Shown one piece after another: positions 8,010 through 17,828 of a DNA stretch of 64,000 nt (positions are counted from its first letter, which is position 1; the number at the start of each line of letters is the position of its first letter). The notes beneath the pieces are model-generated. The model did not search any database and was not told the DNA's origin. It saw only the letters and a program-made list of their open reading frames with translations. Source of the DNA: Roseobacter sp. SK209-2-6 (GTDB lineage: Bacteria > Pseudomonadota > Alphaproteobacteria > Rhodobacterales > Rhodobacteraceae); contig NZ_AAYC01000003.1 of NCBI RefSeq assembly GCF_000169455.1, forward strand, positions 286,921-350,920, in the 5' to 3' direction. Both the position numbers and the translations under genes were made by a program.

Positions 8010-8531
8010 CTATTCGCTCACATATGGGGGTGCAGAGGGTGTTGCGACCCCGGCGCGCCGGAAAGCTGCATTTGCAGCAAACGGGTCCAATGTCTGCTTT
8101 GAATAGATCTGCTCATAGCGATCCACTGGTGCGATCTTGATCTTGCCACCCCTGCGCTTGCGCTTGAGGAAGGCGGCATCTTCTGCAGCTGCCACGGCAC
8201 GTACGTTGGGCTCAACGCCATAGCGACTTGAGGCCGTGACCAACCCAACTTCACTGGAAGGAATACCTTCACCCGGAATCAGTGCTTCGGGTCTCCCACC
8301 CAATGCTGCAATAGCTTCGGCGCGAGGATTCGGATCTGACAGATTGCTTTGACCCGGTGTAGGCGTCGGCAGAGCACTGTAACTAGTCGGCTCACTCAGC
8401 GGTTTACTTGGGAGTACGAGGAACTCATCCGGCCCGGCCCCTGTCTGCCGGATATCCCGCAGGGTTTTCTGGACGCAACCAGACACAGCAAGGGCGCTTG
8501 TGAGTACCAAAATTGTCAGAGAAAACCTCAT
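8010..8531 (-). CDS. DUF3035 lipoprotein, BamF-like
   Basis: The 173-residue protein begins with a lipoprotein signal (hydrophobic stretch then AVSGC), so it should be acylated and anchored in the envelope. The segment after the Cys, with GPDEFLVLPSKPL, is the hallmark of the DUF3035 family, which has been linked to the alphaproteobacterial outer-membrane protein assembly (BAM) complex as BamF. The rest is low in predicted structure and Pro/Ala rich, ending with a basic patch (KRKRRGGKIK). It is the last gene of a leftward operon, directly after lspA, the signal peptidase that would process its own leader. The BamF assignment rests on family knowledge and was not tested here. Confidence 0.8.
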   Translation of the reverse strand: MRFSLTILVLTSALAVSGCVQKTLRDIRQTGAGPDEFLVLPSKPLSEPTSYSALPTPTPGQSNLSDPNPRAEAIAALGGRPEALIPGEGIPSSEVGLVTASSRYGVEPNVRAVAAAEDAAFLKRKRRGGKIKIAPVDRYEQIYSKQTLDPFAANAAFRRAGVATPSAPPYVSE

Positions 8532-8586
8532 TTCCCCAAGTCTCCTGCAAGTTTCCCAGCGGTTTTAACCCATTCCGCGCAAGAGG

Positions 8587-9072
8587 TCACGCAGCCTTTT
8601 TGCTGCTGTTGTCAAACAGGATCAAACCCGCCGCTCCCGCAAAGATAAAGACATCCGCGAGGTTGAAAACAAAGGGATTATTGATGCCGCAACAGGACAT
8701 GTTGAGGAAGTCCAGAACGTACCCATAGAGCAAACGGTCCACAACATTCCCCAGAGCACCGCCAATAACCAAACCAGCAGAGCAATGGACCACAGGCCCT
8801 TTGCTGGCGTCGCGTCCAGCCCAAAGCGCCAACCCAAGGCAAATCGCCAAGGGCAGCGCGATCAGGACCCAGCGCCCGATCTCATCACCGCCCCCAAAGA
8901 GACCAAAGTTGATGCCGGTGTTCTCACCGTAGCGAAAGTTGAGAAAGGGCGGCAGCACATCGATGCTGAGCCGCTGGGAAAGCCCCATCCAATGGACCAC
9001 CAGATATTTGCTGGCCTGGTCCACCAGAAAGGCCCAAAAAGCGCCCCAGAACATCATGCGTGCTGCCGTCAT
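8587..9072 (-). CDS. lspA: Lipoprotein signal peptidase II
   Basis: This is a 161-residue inner-membrane aspartic peptidase that cleaves signal peptides of diacylglyceryl-prolipoproteins. Four membrane segments are visible. The two catalytic aspartates are in GNVVDRLLYGYVLDF and FNLADVFIF, and the N-terminal DQASK motif and the GENTGINFGLF segment are conserved. The ATG at 9070-9072 gives the normal family length; it follows the purH stop by 16 bases. A longer frame from 9141 would overlap purH and add a non-family leader. It is cotranscribed with purH upstream and a lipoprotein gene downstream. Confidence 0.95.
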   Translation of the reverse strand: MTAARMMFWGAFWAFLVDQASKYLVVHWMGLSQRLSIDVLPPFLNFRYGENTGINFGLFGGGDEIGRWVLIALPLAICLGLALWAGRDASKGPVVHCSAGLVIGGALGNVVDRLLYGYVLDFLNMSCCGINNPFVFNLADVFIFAGAAGLILFDNSSKKAA

Positions 9073-9088
9073 CTCTCGTCTCTGCGTC

Positions 9089-10678
9089 TTAGTGGCGGAA
9101 GTGGCGCATGCCGGTGAAGACCATGGCGATGCCCTTTTCATTGGCCGCGGCGATCACCTCATCATCGCGCATCGAACCGCCGGGCTGGATCACACAGGTG
9201 GCGCCAGCCGCTGCCGCTTCCAGCAGACCGTCGGCAAAGGGGAAGAAGGCGTCAGAGGCGACGGCAGAGCCTTTGGCGAGGCTTTCTTCCAGACCCAGCT
9301 CATCAGCCATGCGCTGCGCCTTTGAGGCAGCGACATTGGCGCTGTCCAGACGGCTCATCTGACCGGCACCGACACCCACGGTGGCGCTGCCTTTGACATA
9401 GACGATGGCGTTGGATTTGACATGTTTGGCGACTTTCCAGGCAAACAGAAGATCCTGCATCTGCTCTTCTGTGGGGGCCTTTTCAGTCACTACCTTCAGG
9501 TCCTCCATGCCGACATAGCCAACATCCTTGTCTTGAACCAGCACGCCGCCGGCAACCTGTTTGTAGGCGGTGATCGGCTGGCGCGGATCCGGCAGGCCAT
9601 CCGCCAGCAACAGGCGTAGGTTCTTCTTGGCGGCAAAGATCGCCTTGGCCTCATCAGAAGCACCGGGCGCGATTACCACTTCGGTGAAGATCTCGACGAT
9701 TTTGGCGGCGGTTTCGGCGTCCAGCGGCTGGTTCAGCGCCACAATACCGCCGAAGGCAGAGGTGCGGTCGCAGTCAAAGGCCTTTTGGTAGGCCTCAACC
9801 AGGGTTTCCCCGCGTGCCACACCGCAGGGGTTGGCGTGTTTGATGATCGCCACGGCAGCGGTCTCAGCCGGGTCGAATTCTGCCACCAGCTCAAAGGCTG
9901 CATCGGTGTCGTTGATATTGTTGTAAGAAAGCTCCTTGCCCTGCAGCTGGGTGGCGGTTGCCACGCCGGGGCGGTTGCTGCCATCGGTGTAAAAGCTGGC
10001 TTTCTGGTGGCTGTTCTCGCCATAGCGCAGGGTCTGCTTATGCTCACCGGCAAAGGCGCGGCGGCGCGGCGCTTCCAGATCCAGCGCGCCGGCCAGCCAG
10101 GTGGAAACAGCCGCGTCATAGGCGGCGGTGCGGGCATAGGCGACCTGCGCCAGCTTGCGGCGGAATTTTGGGCAAGTTGCGCCGCCATGCTGATCCATAT
10201 CACCCAGAAGCTTATCGTAATCCTGAACATCAACCACAACGGTCACATCACCGTGGTTCTTGGCCGCAGCGCGAATCATTGCCGGGCCACCGATGTCGAT
10301 ATTTTCGATGCAGGTGTCGTAATCCGCCCCTTTGGCCACGGTCTCCTCAAAGGGGTAGAGGTTCACAACCAAGAGATCGATGGGCCCGATGTCATGCTCT
10401 TCCATCGCCTTGACATGATCCGCATTGCCGCGCAGGGCCAGAAGACCGCCGTGCACCTTGGGGTGCAGGGTCTTGACGCGCCCATCCATCATTTCAGGAA
10501 ACCCTGTAACTTCAGAGACATCCTTGACGGTGAGGCCCGCTTCGCGCAGTGATTTGGCGGAGCCACCAGTCGAGAGCAGCTCAACGCCGCGTTCGGCCAG
10601 AGCCTTACCCAGATCGATCAATCCAGTCTTGTCGGAGACGGAAAGAAGGGCGCGGCGGATGGGGGTCATTTCGGTCAT
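9089..10678 (-). CDS. purH: Bifunctional AICAR formyltransferase/IMP cyclohydrolase
   Basis: The 529-residue enzyme catalyses the last two steps of purine synthesis, AICAR to FAICAR to IMP, in the cytosol. The N-terminal MGS-like cyclohydrolase domain (about 1-200) shows [26 protein letters not shown] and [12 protein letters not shown]. The C-terminal AICARFT domain shows [23 protein letters not shown] and a C-terminal FFPFADGL...[18 protein letters not shown] run. Length and order match the family. An AAGGA site lies immediately before the ATG. It sits between the heparinase-like gene and lspA in one operon. Confidence 0.98.
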   Translation of the reverse strand: MTEMTPIRRALLSVSDKTGLIDLGKALAERGVELLSTGGSAKSLREAGLTVKDVSEVTGFPEMMDGRVKTLHPKVHGGLLALRGNADHVKAMEEHDIGPIDLLVVNLYPFEETVAKGADYDTCIENIDIGGPAMIRAAAKNHGDVTVVVDVQDYDKLLGDMDQHGGATCPKFRRKLAQVAYARTAAYDAAVSTWLAGALDLEAPRRRAFAGEHKQTLRYGENSHQKASFYTDGSNRPGVATATQLQGKELSYNNINDTDAAFELVAEFDPAETAAVAIIKHANPCGVARGETLVEAYQKAFDCDRTSAFGGIVALNQPLDAETAAKIVEIFTEVVIAPGASDEAKAIFAAKKNLRLLLADGLPDPRQPITAYKQVAGGVLVQDKDVGYVGMEDLKVVTEKAPTEEQMQDLLFAWKVAKHVKSNAIVYVKGSATVGVGAGQMSRLDSANVAASKAQRMADELGLEESLAKGSAVASDAFFPFADGLLEAAAAGATCVIQPGGSMRDDEVIAAANEKGIAMVFTGMRHFRH

Positions 10679-10699
10679 GGCAGGCAGTCCTTAGCAGGC

Positions 10700-12451
10700 T
10701 CAATCAAAAATCTCTGGCTCGTCCCGGTTGAGATCGCGGATCGCAACAGCAGTCTCCTGCGCCTTGCTCAGCGTCCACCGGACGCGTGTCGCATACTCGA
10801 TTGCGCGCCCGGTTAAAACAATCTGCTTTGCCGCACGGGGCTTCAGACGTGTTTTTTCCAGAAAAACACTTGGCTCCAGCTTCAAATTGCAGACCCCATC
10901 GTGCCGAAACACCCAGATTTCACCACTTTTAAGGGCCATTGAAACCGCCGTGCCATTCAAATCCAGCGCCGCGTCGACTTCGGGGTGGAGATGCAAGCGG
11001 ACTTCAAAGCCGATCCCTGCAACCCCGCTTTTGTCCAGCGCTTTGGAAAACTGCCGCTCATCCTGTTCTTCCATCGCAATGAGCAGGTCTTCCCCAACCA
11101 GCGCTCGGCCATCAAAAGCCAGATCCAGAGTCCGCGCATGGGTCAGGCCGAAAGCCTTAAGATAGCCATCGTGTCCCCCCTGAAATCGCATACCATCCGC
11201 GATTTCCTGCAGCTCCACCGGCACCTTCGTCGGCGCATCCATGAGCAGTTCCTGCCCGGTGGCACGATCCGGCTCCGCCAGACGGGCACTGGAATGCCCC
11301 GCAAGAGACAGCGTCGAATGCGATGGCGTCGCGCGGCCTGCCCGGCGCCACTCCATCCCAAAGGTCTCACCAGAGCCGCAGTTGACGATCAAAGGCCGAC
11401 GGCCGGAGGTCAGCTCAAAGGCCAGCGTCGAGGCATGACCATTGGCAGAAGCCGCGCCCTTTGGCGGAGGTGAGGCATCAATCACAACCGTAGTGCGGCG
11501 CGCGGCCAGCCTGGCATAGCCCATGGCCAGCCCTTCGCTGTGCACCGCCGGAACATGGGCTGCGGCCAGGGCATGGTCCAACCAACCCTCCAGCCCGCGC
11601 CCGCCACCGTGGAAACGGGCCAATCCGCCATCCGCATGGCGCAGGGTACGCAGGGCCGGTGCAATCCGCTCGATTGCGGCGGTTTGCGCGGCCGGAACAG
11701 CGCGTCCCGCTTCATGCAGCGCCGCTGCCGCCCAAGTCAGCAGGGTAAAGACCTCCAGCAGTTCTTCGGGGTTGCGGGTTGGCACCCCACCCTCTTTGTC
11801 CACCTGGGTTTCACATTCCAGCGCCAGCGCCTTCACCGCCGGGTCTGCCAGCTCCTCATGGCCCTGCAGAGCCAATCCCGCATAGATCAGACCGGTGAGC
11901 GCTTCAAACCGGGGCAACCCAGGAGAGGCCCCCTGCCAACGCTGCGACAGGAACCAGGTCTGCTGCGAAAGACAGCGAAAGAAGACATCACTCTCTGCCC
12001 GGTCCTGCCCACTCAGCAAAAAGAGCGCATGGTTGATCCAGCGAATCAAACGACGCCCGGTCAGATCCGGGCTCCAGGCCAGCGGAGTGCCCAGGCCACC
12101 GCTGCCATGGGCCTTGATCCAGCCCCAGACCCAGTTCTGCGCTTTCACGCGGGCGCGGATGTCACCCACCGAAGCCAGGTCATCCAACCAGCCAAAGCCC
12201 TGACGCTCTGCCTCAAAGGCCGCATCGGGAGCGGCAACCTCCCACAGGCCCGTGGTCTCTGATTCGACCAGATAGCCCGCAAAGAGCAGGTTGCCCGCCA
12301 CCAGCTGCCGTCCACGGGCAAAACTGCCAATCGTGCGGGGTTCCGGCTGCGAGACAAAGCCCGTCGCCGCTGGCTGCTTGCGGGCGCGCCAGGCATACAG
12401 CCTATTCATCAGGCGGGTCCCGCGGCCCGCCAATCTGTCATATCTGGACAT
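10700..12451 (-). CDS. Heparinase II/III family protein
   Basis: The 583-residue protein has an N-terminal alpha-helical toroid part and a C-terminal beta-rich part of the heparinase II/III type: DGGLARFHGGG, then GHASTLAFELTSGRRPLIVNCGSG and a SHSTLSL segment, as in the alphaproteobacterial members found beside rsmB and purH. No signal peptide is evident. The start at 12449-12451 gives MSRYDRLAGRG, the usual N-terminus of these proteins. The family degrades acidic polysaccharides by beta-elimination in characterised relatives, but the substrate of this housekeeping-located branch is unknown and a role in envelope polysaccharide turnover is only a guess. Confidence 0.85.
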   Translation of the reverse strand: MSRYDRLAGRGTRLMNRLYAWRARKQPAATGFVSQPEPRTIGSFARGRQLVAGNLLFAGYLVESETTGLWEVAAPDAAFEAERQGFGWLDDLASVGDIRARVKAQNWVWGWIKAHGSGGLGTPLAWSPDLTGRRLIRWINHALFLLSGQDRAESDVFFRCLSQQTWFLSQRWQGASPGLPRFEALTGLIYAGLALQGHEELADPAVKALALECETQVDKEGGVPTRNPEELLEVFTLLTWAAAALHEAGRAVPAAQTAAIERIAPALRTLRHADGGLARFHGGGRGLEGWLDHALAAAHVPAVHSEGLAMGYARLAARRTTVVIDASPPPKGAASANGHASTLAFELTSGRRPLIVNCGSGETFGMEWRRAGRATPSHSTLSLAGHSSARLAEPDRATGQELLMDAPTKVPVELQEIADGMRFQGGHDGYLKAFGLTHARTLDLAFDGRALVGEDLLIAMEEQDERQFSKALDKSGVAGIGFEVRLHLHPEVDAALDLNGTAVSMALKSGEIWVFRHDGVCNLKLEPSVFLEKTRLKPRAAKQIVLTGRAIEYATRVRWTLSKAQETAVAIRDLNRDEPEIFD

Positions 12452-12556
12452 GCTCTCTGCCTCACGCCCTCGATGCCAAAAACTGCAGGCGTTTTGCCGA
12501 AACAATAGACCGACTAAGGCTGCAAGTCACCGGGGAATGCAACCTTTGGGTAAGGC

Positions 12557-13855
12557 TCAGGCGGATTTGCGCAGAAGCGCCATATAGAAGCCATCTATGC
12601 CGCCGCGATCAGACCAGTAGTCGGGGCGCAGACGCAGCCCACCTTCTTCGGTGATCCAATCCGGCTCCACCCCTGGCAGCTCTACAGCGCTGCGATCCAC
12701 TGTCATATCCGGGAACATATCCAGCGCTTCCTCGACCTGGCATTCGCCTTCGTCGGGCAAAAGCGAGCACGTGCAATAGACCAGTCGGCCGCCCGGCTTT
12801 ACCAGGCTCCAGGCATGGGCCAGCATCTGGGCCTGCAGCTCGATCAAAGCACCAAAACCGCTGCCATCCTTGGCATGAGGCAGATCCGGGTGGCGACGAA
12901 TCGTACCGGTTGCCGAACAAGGCGCATCCAGCAGCACCGCATCATATTGCCCGGTTTGCTCCAGGGCATCGCCCACGATCAGATCCGCGTTTAGGCCGGT
13001 TCGGGTCAGGTTTTCCTGCAACCGTTCCATCCGCGACGCGGAGGTATCAACCGCTAAAACTTGCGCGCCGGCCTCCGCCATCTGCATGGTCTTACCACCG
13101 GGAGCGGCACAGAGATCCAGAACCCGCTCACCCGGCTTTGCATCCAGCATTTGGGCGGGCAGTGCCGCAGCCGCATCCTGAACCCACCAGTCCCCGGCCT
13201 CATAACCCGGCAGCGCAGAGACCTGCCCCGCCTCGGCCAGTCGAAAGGACCCCGTGGCCAGTCTTTTCCCCGGCAAGGCAGAGAGGTCTGCCCCTCTCTT
13301 TCCGGTAAGATCAATGGGCGCGCCGGTAAAATGCGCCGCCTCGATGGCCATCATCGCCTCATTGCCCCAGGCCTCTGCCAGGGGGCTGCGCAGCCATTTT
13401 GGCAGTCGCGGCACCCGTAGCTTCTGCCACTCGGCCGGGCCCTGTTCTGCCACCTTGCGCAGGACAGCATTGACCAGACCTTTGAGTTTTCCGTGACGGC
13501 GGTGTTTGGAAATGATGGTCACCATGGCATTGACCACCCCATGGGCCGCCCCACCCTGGCAAAGCTCCACCGTGCCCAGGCGCAGGGCATTATGGACCGT
13601 CAGGGGCGTCGATTTCTTCAGGTGCTTTTGCAGGATACGATCTGCCCGTTCCAGACTGCGCAGGGTTTCCGCGGCCAGTCGTTGCGCACGGGCGCGTTCA
13701 TCCGGTGCCAGGCGCTCCAGAGCTCCAGCCGCATAGCATTCCGACAGCAGCCTGCCCTCTCCCAGAACCTGGTCCAATAGGTAGATCACCGTGCGGCGGG
13801 CTGGGATGCCATCGGACTTCGGGCCGGGTTTTGGACCGGATTTTGGACTGGTCAT
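12557..13855 (-). CDS. rsmB: RsmB/NOP family 16S rRNA m5C967-type methyltransferase
   Basis: The 432-residue enzyme has an N-terminal NusB-like RNA-binding domain (about 20-150) and a C-terminal SAM-dependent m5C methyltransferase domain. The SAM loop is VLDLCAAPGGKT. The two RNA m5C cysteines are in DAPCSATGTIRRHPD and VYCTCSLLPDEGE. It would methylate a cytosine of 16S rRNA. The N-terminus is Pro/Lys rich (MTSPKSGPKPGPKS). It heads the leftward operon that continues with the heparinase-like gene, purH and lspA. Confidence 0.93.
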   Translation of the reverse strand: MTSPKSGPKPGPKSDGIPARRTVIYLLDQVLGEGRLLSECYAAGALERLAPDERARAQRLAAETLRSLERADRILQKHLKKSTPLTVHNALRLGTVELCQGGAAHGVVNAMVTIISKHRRHGKLKGLVNAVLRKVAEQGPAEWQKLRVPRLPKWLRSPLAEAWGNEAMMAIEAAHFTGAPIDLTGKRGADLSALPGKRLATGSFRLAEAGQVSALPGYEAGDWWVQDAAAALPAQMLDAKPGERVLDLCAAPGGKTMQMAEAGAQVLAVDTSASRMERLQENLTRTGLNADLIVGDALEQTGQYDAVLLDAPCSATGTIRRHPDLPHAKDGSGFGALIELQAQMLAHAWSLVKPGGRLVYCTCSLLPDEGECQVEEALDMFPDMTVDRSAVELPGVEPDWITEEGGLRLRPDYWSDRGGIDGFYMALLRKSA

Positions 13856-13969
13856 CGCAGATACTCCTGTGGCGCGGGTCGCCGGTTAAGTATGTTTCTC
13901 TCGGTAGCAGGCGACTTGTCCCCAGCCAGGTGGGGCGTATATCATGGCCCCAGCATAAAGGAACCCGCT

Positions 13970-14200
13970 ATGAGCGCCGAAACCCCGTCAGAGCCTGCCA
14001 CTACCAATGCAGCTTCGGAAAGCCCCGAGATTGACCCCAGCCTGCCCCCTGCCGCCCAGCGCGCCCTCGCCGAGGCTGCCGCGCGCCGCAAAGAGGCCCA
14101 AACCAAAGCCCCCCCGCCCACGGAATATGGCGGGCGTGACGGGCTGGACCCGGCCCGCTATGGCGATTGGGAGAAAAAGGGCATTGCCATCGATTTCTGA
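13970..14200 (+). CDS. DUF1674 protein, succinate dehydrogenase assembly factor 4-like
   Basis: This is a 76-residue protein with a disordered Ala/Pro/Glu-rich N-terminus and the conserved C-terminal block GGRDGLDPARYGDWEKKGIAIDF-type ending (last residues DWEKKGIAIDF), diagnostic of DUF1674/SDHAF4. Family members help assemble the flavinylated SdhA subunit. The ATG at 13970 is preceded by AAAGGA at 13957-13962, which decides against an upstream start at 13892. It is divergent from rsmB. Confidence 0.85.
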   Translation: MSAETPSEPATTNAASESPEIDPSLPPAAQRALAEAAARRKEAQTKAPPPTEYGGRDGLDPARYGDWEKKGIAIDF

Positions 14201-14480
14201 CCGCACTGACTTCTGAGGAGGCCGTCCACTGCACGCCGCCCCTCGGGCTTTACTCCTCGGTCTTTGCTCCCAGGTCTTTGATTGTAAGAAACAGCCTGCA
14301 CCAATGGGTCGACACCTATGCGCTTTCTCAGTGCATTCTTTTGCCACGCCCTTTCTTTGGGCTTTGCGCTCAGGGCTCTTCCCGTCCGGCGCCGCAACAG
14401 CGGCGCCAGGCCCAACCGGATGAGATCTTCAGATCGAAGCTGGGCGGGAGCCCCACCCGAGCTGCTCTTGCACAGGTCGC
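14201..14480. other. Gap between DUF1674 gene and folC
   Basis: These 280 bases lie between two converging genes. I see no family-like frame, no clear intrinsic terminator and no RNA gene. A short plus-strand frame from 14318 has a hydrophobic N-terminus but runs into the antisense of folC. Confidence 0.4.
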
Positions 14481-15749
14481 TCAGCCGTTTTCCCGCAGGA
14501 TGTGACCTGCAAGGTAAAGCGAGCCACAGATCAGCACCCGCGCGTCCGGCTCCTCTGCCAGGATCGCTTTCAGCGCCACCTGGGTGCTTTCTGCTGTACA
14601 GGCCTTGATGCCCACGTCCCGCGCTGCTGCTTCCGTGTCTTCGGCACTCAGCGTGTTTACCTCATCCGGGATGGAGATCGCAGTGAGGCTCGTCACCTGA
14701 GGGGCCAGCGGCGCCATGTAGCCTGTCACATCCTTGGTGTTCAGCATACCACAGATCAAATGAGTCGGGCGTTTGGGCAGCTTGGAAAGCACATCCCCCA
14801 GCGCCAGACCCGCCGCCGCGTTGTGACCACCATCAAGCCAGAGTTCAGCTTCCGTCGCCATCTCGACCAGGGGTCCGGTCTTCAGACGTTGCATACGGGC
14901 CTGCCACTCTGCATTGACCATCGCCGCCTCACAGGCCGCCTCATCCGCACCAAGGTAGCGCAGAGCTGCAAGAGCTGCCCCGGCATTCTGGATCTGATGC
15001 GCGCCCAGCAGCGCAGGAAGAGGCAGATCCAGCAATCCGCGCTCATCCTGGAACACCAGCCGTCCGTGCTCTTCATGCACATGCCATTGCTGCCCATAGG
15101 CAATCAACGGCGCGCCCAAACGGGCAGCGGTGGCCTCGATGACCTCCAGTGCCTCATCCGCCTGGGGGCCAACCACTACGGGCACGCCGCGTTTGATGAT
15201 ACCTGCCTTCTCGGTAGCGATCTTGGCCAGGGTATCCCCCAGGAATTGCTCATGATCGATCGAGATCGGGGTGATCACGCTGAGTTCAGGAGTGATCACA
15301 TTGGTGGCGTCCAGGCGCCCCCCCAGGCCCACCTCCAGCAGGGTGTAATCCGCCGGGGTACGGGCAAAGGCCAGAAGTCCCGCACAGGTAGTGATCTCGA
15401 AATAGGTGATGTCGATGCCACCGTTCTTGGCATAGCATTCATCCAGGATCTCGCTCAGGTGTTCCTCGCTGATCAGCTCTCCAGCCAGACGAATGCGCTC
15501 GTGGAAACGGGCCAGATGCGGAGAGGTATAGGCATGAACGGACTTACCCATGCCCTCCAGACCGGCGCGAATCATCGCCTGTGTGGAGCCTTTGCCATTG
15601 GTGCCCGCCAGATGGATCACCGGCGGCAGGTTTTCCTGCGGATTGTCCAGGGCCGCCAGCAAGCGCCAGACCCGATCCAAGGTCAGATCAATGATCTTTG
15701 GGTGCAGCGCCATCATGCGGGCGAGGATTGCATCGGAGCTCTGTGTCAT
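14481..15749 (-). CDS. folC: Bifunctional folylpolyglutamate synthase/dihydrofolate synthase
   Basis: The 422-residue Mur-ligase-family enzyme adds glutamate to dihydropteroate and to folates. The ATP loop is LAGTNGKGST, followed by YTSPHLARFHERIRL and the TNVITPE segment, and the C-terminal domain carries LWLDGGHNAAAG. The length is normal. It lies downstream of accD on the same strand, the classical accD-folC order, with about 155 bases between them that hold a large hairpin. Confidence 0.95.
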   Translation of the reverse strand: MTQSSDAILARMMALHPKIIDLTLDRVWRLLAALDNPQENLPPVIHLAGTNGKGSTQAMIRAGLEGMGKSVHAYTSPHLARFHERIRLAGELISEEHLSEILDECYAKNGGIDITYFEITTCAGLLAFARTPADYTLLEVGLGGRLDATNVITPELSVITPISIDHEQFLGDTLAKIATEKAGIIKRGVPVVVGPQADEALEVIEATAARLGAPLIAYGQQWHVHEEHGRLVFQDERGLLDLPLPALLGAHQIQNAGAALAALRYLGADEAACEAAMVNAEWQARMQRLKTGPLVEMATEAELWLDGGHNAAAGLALGDVLSKLPKRPTHLICGMLNTKDVTGYMAPLAPQVTSLTAISIPDEVNTLSAEDTEAAARDVGIKACTAESTQVALKAILAEEPDARVLICGSLYLAGHILRENG

Positions 15750-15807
15750 CAGCCTGGTCCTGTCTGACCCTCCGAACCGGGTTTGCCGCGGTATTCCTGC
15801 GGTAGCC

Positions 15808-15866
15808 GCGCCCGTCCCGGCGGGGTGGAAGCAAAGCGCCCACCCCGTGTCGGGCGGGATGGGCGC
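15808..15866 (-). other. Large hairpin between accD and folC
   Basis: An inner perfect 7-bp stem (GGGGTGG 15822-15828 with CCACCCC 15840-15846) sits inside an outer stem (GCGCCC 15808-15813 with GGGCGC 15861-15866, plus CCCG/CGGG). No T run follows on either strand, so it is not a standard terminator. On the minus strand it lies in the accD-folC transcript and may affect processing or attenuation; this is inference. Confidence 0.5.
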
Positions 15867-15904
15867 AGCCTGACTGCAAGCCAGGCAGAGTTTTCTAACT
15901 AAAT

Positions 15905-16849
15905 TTACTGTGCTGCTTCTTCGCTGGCAGCGGCATCAACAGGCGCATTCGCGGCTTCTTCGCCTTCTTCCGGTGCAGGCAGATCACCCACGATCTGTGG
16001 CGGAAGCTGCATCATCATGCGAATGATCTTGATAAGCTCGTCACGCATTTCGGTGCGCGAGATCACCCGATCCAACATACCGTGATCCAACAGATATTCC
16101 GCGCGCTGGAAGCCCTCGGGCAGTTTTTCGCGAATGGTCTGCTCGATCACACGCGGTCCCGCAAAACAGATCAGCGCATTGGGCTCAGAGATATGCACAT
16201 CCCCCAGCATTGCATAAGAAGCCGTCACCCCGCCGGTGGTTGGATGAGTCAATACAACGATATAGGGCAGGCCAGCCTCTTTCAGCATCTGTACCGCCAC
16301 AGTGGTGCGCGGCATCTGCATCAGGCTGAGGATCCCCTCCTGCATGCGAGCACCACCGGCCGCAGAGAACAGAACCAGCGGGCGGCCAAGTTTCACCGCT
16401 TCTTCAGCGGCGGCAATGATCGCATTGCCCACATACATGCCCATGGAACCGCCCATGAAAGAGAAGTCCTGCGCCGCGGCAACAATCGGAGTGCGCCCGA
16501 TTTCGCCTGCGGCCACCAGCATGGCCTCTTTCTCATCGGTTTTCTTCTGCGCCGCCTTCATGCGGTCGGGGTATTTCTTCTGGTCCTTGAACTTCAGCGG
16601 ATCCGCGATCGGCTCTGGCACCGCGACCTCATTGAAGACACCGCCATCGAACAGCGCGGTGAACCGGTCCCGCGGTGTGATATGCATATGGTGGTCGCAA
16701 TTGGTACAGACGTTCTGATTGTCGCTCAGCTCGCGGTGAAACAGCATGGTGCCGCATTCATCGCATTTGTGCCAAAGGTTCTCAGGCACCTCTCGGCGCG
16801 AAAAGATAGAGTTGATCCGTGGACGGACGTAGTTGGTGATCCAGTTCAT
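15905..16849 (-). CDS. accD: Acetyl-CoA carboxylase carboxyltransferase subunit beta
   Basis: The 314-residue protein forms, with AccA, the carboxyltransferase that makes malonyl-CoA for fatty acid synthesis. The N-terminal zinc ribbon is intact (Cys29, Cys32, Cys48, Cys51). The crotonase-like domain shows [11 protein letters not shown] and [17 protein letters not shown]. The C-terminal 25 residues are acidic and Ala rich, a variable tail. It precedes folC in one transcription unit. Confidence 0.97.
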   Translation of the reverse strand: MNWITNYVRPRINSIFSRREVPENLWHKCDECGTMLFHRELSDNQNVCTNCDHHMHITPRDRFTALFDGGVFNEVAVPEPIADPLKFKDQKKYPDRMKAAQKKTDEKEAMLVAAGEIGRTPIVAAAQDFSFMGGSMGMYVGNAIIAAAEEAVKLGRPLVLFSAAGGARMQEGILSLMQMPRTTVAVQMLKEAGLPYIVVLTHPTTGGVTASYAMLGDVHISEPNALICFAGPRVIEQTIREKLPEGFQRAEYLLDHGMLDRVISRTEMRDELIKIIRMMMQLPPQIVGDLPAPEEGEEAANAPVDAAASEEAAQ

Positions 16850-16940
16850 ATCTTGCCTCTGTCAGGGCCAATCAAGGTCAGGGCCAATCGGGCCGGGGCC
16901 GGTTTGCCCCCCAGATAAGCGCAGTTGCCACGAATTGCAA

Positions 16941-17828
16941 TCAGCGCCTTATAGCCAGCCGTGCCACCAGCCAGGTCACCAAGAGGAACACCCCATCCAC
17001 CAGCAGCCAGGATCGCAAATGCTCTGTATCTGACAACGCGTAGGGCGAAAGATAGAGCGCCAAGCCATTCAGGCTGTCCGGAGAGGCAATAAGCAACAAG
17101 GCCACGATGTTATTGGCGAAATGGACTGCAATCGCGGGCCCCAGCGTGCCCGACCGCGCGGTGAGATCCGCCATCAAAAGGCCGAACACAGTCGCCCAAA
17201 GGCAGATCAGCCATGCGTTCTCCCCCGCTTCCGCAGGCATGTAATGCCCCAGACCAAACAACACCGAAGGCAGCAGCAACCAAATCAACGGGGATTTAAA
17301 CCGTGCCGCCAGGGCCTGTTGAAAGTAACCGCGAAAGACAATTTCTTCGGCACCAGTCTGAATCAGCACCCCCAGGAGCGACAGCGGCAGTAGCAAGAGC
17401 CAGTCACCAAAGGCCAAATTCGGCCTGAGCGGCTCTCCCATATCATAGGGCGGCAATAGGAAAACCACGCCCATCAACAGGAACATACCCAGGAGAACCC
17501 GGCGAAACTGGAACACAAACAGGGGCCAATCGCCCAGAACCGAAACCAGAGAGCGGCGTTGCAGCAACCGGGCTGCCATACCCGTGGCCAAGGTCATGAA
17601 AGAGAAGCTCATCAGAAGCAGGAACATTGCAACCGGGTTCAGCCCATCCGCCAATTGCCAGGCCCAGGCTCCTGGCACCAGGCGTACCGCAGAGAGCAGA
17701 AAAACCGTGCTCAAGAGCGTGCTCACAACGCCAATCAGCACCAAAGCCAGCACCAGTCGCCAGATCTGTGCCACCTCGCGCAAAGGCGCGCTGAGGATCT
17801 CTTGCGGCTGATAATCTGCTCTGTTCAT
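16941..17828 (-). CDS. CPBP family intramembrane metalloprotease
   Basis: This 295-residue integral membrane protein has about eight hydrophobic segments. The CPBP/Abi motifs are present: EEIVFRG near residue 160, FGLGHY, and HFANN near the C-terminus, which supply the Glu and His residues of the active site in the family. Related proteins process CAAX prenylated proteins in eukaryotes or act in bacteriocin self-protection; the role here is unknown. The ATG at 17826-17828 begins MNRADYQPQEIL, the better start; an upstream in-frame codon at 17870 has no ribosome site. Confidence 0.85.
   Translation of the reverse strand: MNRADYQPQEILSAPLREVAQIWRLVLALVLIGVVSTLLSTVFLLSAVRLVPGAWAWQLADGLNPVAMFLLLMSFSFMTLATGMAARLLQRRSLVSVLGDWPLFVFQFRRVLLGMFLLMGVVFLLPPYDMGEPLRPNLAFGDWLLLLPLSLLGVLIQTGAEEIVFRGYFQQALAARFKSPLIWLLLPSVLFGLGHYMPAEAGENAWLICLWATVFGLLMADLTARSGTLGPAIAVHFANNIVALLLIASPDSLNGLALYLSPYALSDTEHLRSWLLVDGVFLLVTWLVARLAIRR

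Noticed and set aside
14318..14608. Plus-strand frame with a hydrophobic N-terminus after the DUF1674 gene
   Set aside because: It has no ribosome site, becomes Arg/Ser/Pro-rich and ends inside folC antisense sequence.
14502..15767. 421-codon plus-strand frame opposite folC
   Set aside because: folC is unambiguous on the other strand and the frame has no family features.
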